This document shows, in pieces, positions 15,456 to 16,332 of a stretch of 16,332 nucleotides of DNA. The stretch's first letter is position 1; each line of letters begins with the position of its first letter. Made by a program: the position numbers and the translations under genes. The notes beneath the pieces are model-generated. The model saw only the letters and a list, made by a program, of their open reading frames with translations. It had not been told where the DNA came from and did not search any database. The DNA comes from Treponema sp. (lineage in GTDB: Bacteria; Spirochaetota; Spirochaetia; Treponematales; Breznakiellaceae), in NCBI GenBank assembly GCA_031277045.1, contig JAISLX010000098.1:1-16332 (forward strand), written 5' to 3'.

Positions 15456-15977
15456 TTATTTATAGCCGGATGTTCCTTTCGCTATTTGTTTTATTTCTTT
15501 TTCCAGTAATTTTATATTGCATATTAATGGTTCGGCAATTTTCTTATCTTTTATCATTTCTTTTATTTCTTCTATTGTAGCCATTTTTATATTTATAACT
15601 TCATCTTCCTGTAATTTTATTTTTTCTATATCTATGTTTTCTTTAAATAACCATATATCGCAAAAATCATTTTCCCGAATTAATGTTTTTATTAATTTTC
15701 CATTGTTTTTATTTAATTTTATTCCTATTTCCTCGTATACTTCTCTTAAGGCGCCGTCAATACTATTTTCTCCCGCTATTATTGATCCGCCGGTACATTC
15801 CCATTTATAGGGGTATGTTTTTTCAGGATGCCGTTGTGTTAATATTATTTTGTTTTGATCATTTACTATCCAAATATGTACAACAATATGATACTCGCCG
15901 GAATTTAATGAATTTCCGCGTAAATGTAATTTGTTTATTTTTTCCCGATTGCTATTATACAAATCCCAATATTCCAT
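15456..15977 (-). CDS. Nudix hydrolase, cassette-borne
   Basis: Hydrolyses a nucleoside-diphosphate-linked or similar diphosphate compound. The 173-residue protein contains a perfect Nudix box, GSIIAGENSIDGALREVYEEIGI (G64, E70, R78-E79, E82-E83, G85), preceded by the usual strand HIWIVNDQNKIILTQRHPEKTYPYKWECTGG. The N-terminal segment MEYWDLYNSNREKI resembles Nudix members related to isopentenyl-diphosphate isomerase, but the substrate is not evident. AGAGG upstream of the ATG and a good promoter suggest autonomous expression. The gene is very AT-rich. Its stop lies four bases from the cassette's terminal complementary segment. Confidence 0.92.
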   Translation of the reverse strand: MEYWDLYNSNREKINKLHLRGNSLNSGEYHIVVHIWIVNDQNKIILTQRHPEKTYPYKWECTGGSIIAGENSIDGALREVYEEIGIKLNKNNGKLIKTLIRENDFCDIWLFKENIDIEKIKLQEDEVINIKMATIEEIKEMIKDKKIAEPLICNIKLLEKEIKQIAKGTSGYK

Positions 15978-16008
15978 TATTTTTCCTCTTTTTAGAAAAA
16001 TTTACATT

Positions 16009-16037
16009 AGTATATTCCTATAAAATGTTATTGTCAA
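16009..16037 (-). promoter_or_regulatory. Cassette 2 promoter
   Basis: On the minus strand a perfect -35 TTGACA (16037-16032) is followed after 17 bases by TATACT (16014-16009). The start codon follows 31 bases later, after an AGAGG ribosome binding site. Confidence 0.8.
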
Positions 16038-16077
16038 TCCATTTTATTCAATAATTTTATATTGCGGCTAGGGTATT

Positions 16078-16257
16078 GCGCCTAACGTTTCGGCTGTTTA
16101 CGACGGTTTGACAGCCCGAATAGAAAAATGCGTAGCATTTTTAGGGCTGGCAAACTGTGGGTGTAGTGAGCCGTGAGAATGAAGCGTAGCGGAATGACCT
16201 AGGCGAACGAAACCCCGAGCCGCTACTGCGGCGAAGCGTAAACAGTCCTGTTATGCG
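16078..16257 (-). repeat. attC-like repeat 3 (180 bp)
   Basis: It runs from GCGCCTAAC (16078-16086) to GTTATGCG (16250-16257). Inner arms CTGTTTACG (16094-16102) and CGTAAACAG (16237-16245) are present. The first hairpin (GTTTGACAGCCC with GGGCTGGCAAAC, capped by AAAAATGC-GTA-GCATTTTT) and GCCGC-TACT-GCGGC follow. It is closest in sequence to repeat 1 but lacks that copy's extra hairpin. Confidence 0.7.
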
Positions 16258-16330
16258 AAGTCCAGGCCACTTCCATTATTTCATTTTTTGCATATAAAAC
16301 AGATAATAGATCCTTTATTCCATATTTTTG
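16223..16330 (-). CDS. Possible 3' end of a third cassette gene (partial)
   Basis: One minus-strand frame is open from the window edge into repeat 3 and stops at 16223. It would end KYGIKDLLSVLYAKNEIMEVAWTS, then a few residues encoded by the repeat itself. A second frame stops at 16281, which would match the gene-to-repeat spacing of the other two cassettes. I cannot tell which is right. The AT-rich composition matches the other cassette genes. No function can be given. Confidence 0.3.
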   Translation of the reverse strand, partial: QKYGIKDLLSVLYAKNEIMEVAWTSHNRTVYASPQ

Positions 16331-16332
16331 TT

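Larger units (their letters stand above)
15272..16085 (-). mobile_element. Predicted gene cassette 2 (Nudix hydrolase + attC)
   Basis: This unit has the clearest cassette signature. Its ends, GTTAGGCGCAGTACCC at 15436-15451 and the reverse complement of 16071-16086, agree at 15 of 16 positions. The ends of the flanking repeats do not share this extended sequence, so the match belongs to the gene-plus-repeat unit and not to the repeat alone. Confidence 0.6.
14165..16332 (-). mobile_element. Integron-like gene-cassette array (partial)
   Basis: Three attC-like repeats alternate with AT-rich minus-strand genes. Each gene stop lies close to the repeat on its 3' side, the canonical cassette order when read on the minus strand. 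On that reading the attI/integrase side is to the right, outside the window, and the last attC lies at 14165-14375 against the CDF gene. Cassette boundaries, placed between G and TT of the terminal box, are about 15271 to 14173 and 16085 to 15272. Chromosomal integrons are known in Treponema denticola, which makes the reading plausible. No integrase is visible, and the repeats exceed usual attC lengths, so recombination by an IntI enzyme is inferred. Confidence 0.65.

Noticed and set aside
14165..16257. The repeats as MITEs or insertion-sequence ends
   Set aside because: No direct target duplications flank them. The variable outer boxes match across the gene between repeats and not across the repeat itself, which fits cassettes and not a transposing repeat.
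14165..16257. CRISPR array
   Set aside because: The repeats are far too long and the spaces between them hold complete genes.

Overview
The window looks like the chromosome of a GC-rich, gut-type treponeme or a related spirochaete. This is an inference from a relaxed spirochaete-style lipobox, an RNase Y, a flavin-dependent thymidylate synthase (ThyX) and integron-like gene cassettes of a kind known from Treponema. No rRNA or other decisive marker is present, so the genus is only a guess. About 14 kb is ordinary GC-rich chromosome; the last 2.2 kb is AT-rich genes separated by large GC-rich structured repeats.

Layout. 1-2987: a polar amino-acid ABC importer operon (binding protein cut by the window edge, two permeases, ATPase). 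3063-4421: a predicted lipoprotein glycoside hydrolase with clan GH-A signatures. 4438-5793 (minus): a MATE efflux pump, convergent with the hydrolase. 5922-7454: ribonuclease Y behind its own promoter. 7455-7814: a hairpin-rich intergenic stretch between convergent operons. 7815-10787 (minus): four overlapping genes, thyX, a sugar-type nucleotidyltransferase, a phosphinothricin-acetyltransferase-like GNAT and a COG2426 membrane protein. 10928-11749 (minus): an exported thermonuclease with a Cys/His module. 11797-14172: an M20 metallopeptidase and a CDF cation transporter, divergent from the nuclease across a 47-bp intergenic space.

14165-16332 is the remarkable part. Three related 180-211 bp repeats start with a (G/A)C(C/A)TAAC-type box and end with a GTTAGGC/GTTATG(C/T)-type box. 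These are the hallmarks of integron attC sites, but the repeats are longer and more branched than the usual 57-141 bp. They separate two complete AT-rich genes on the minus strand, an ADP-ribosylglycohydrolase and a Nudix hydrolase, plus the 3' end of a third unit. The two ends of each complete unit are complementary well beyond the 7-bp core box (15 of 16 and 16 of 20 positions). The two ends of the middle repeat match each other less well. That is what is expected if gene plus repeat moves as a circular cassette. Each cassette gene also has a near-consensus sigma-70 promoter (17-bp spacer) and its own ribosome binding site, unlike classical promoterless cassettes. The array abuts the cation transporter so closely that the transporter's stop codon lies inside the last repeat. 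No integrase gene lies in the window; if the minus-strand reading is right, the platform should lie to the right of base 16332.

The two readable cassette genes may act on the same chemistry, removal of ADP-ribose from targets and hydrolysis of nucleoside-diphosphate compounds. A link between them is inference only.
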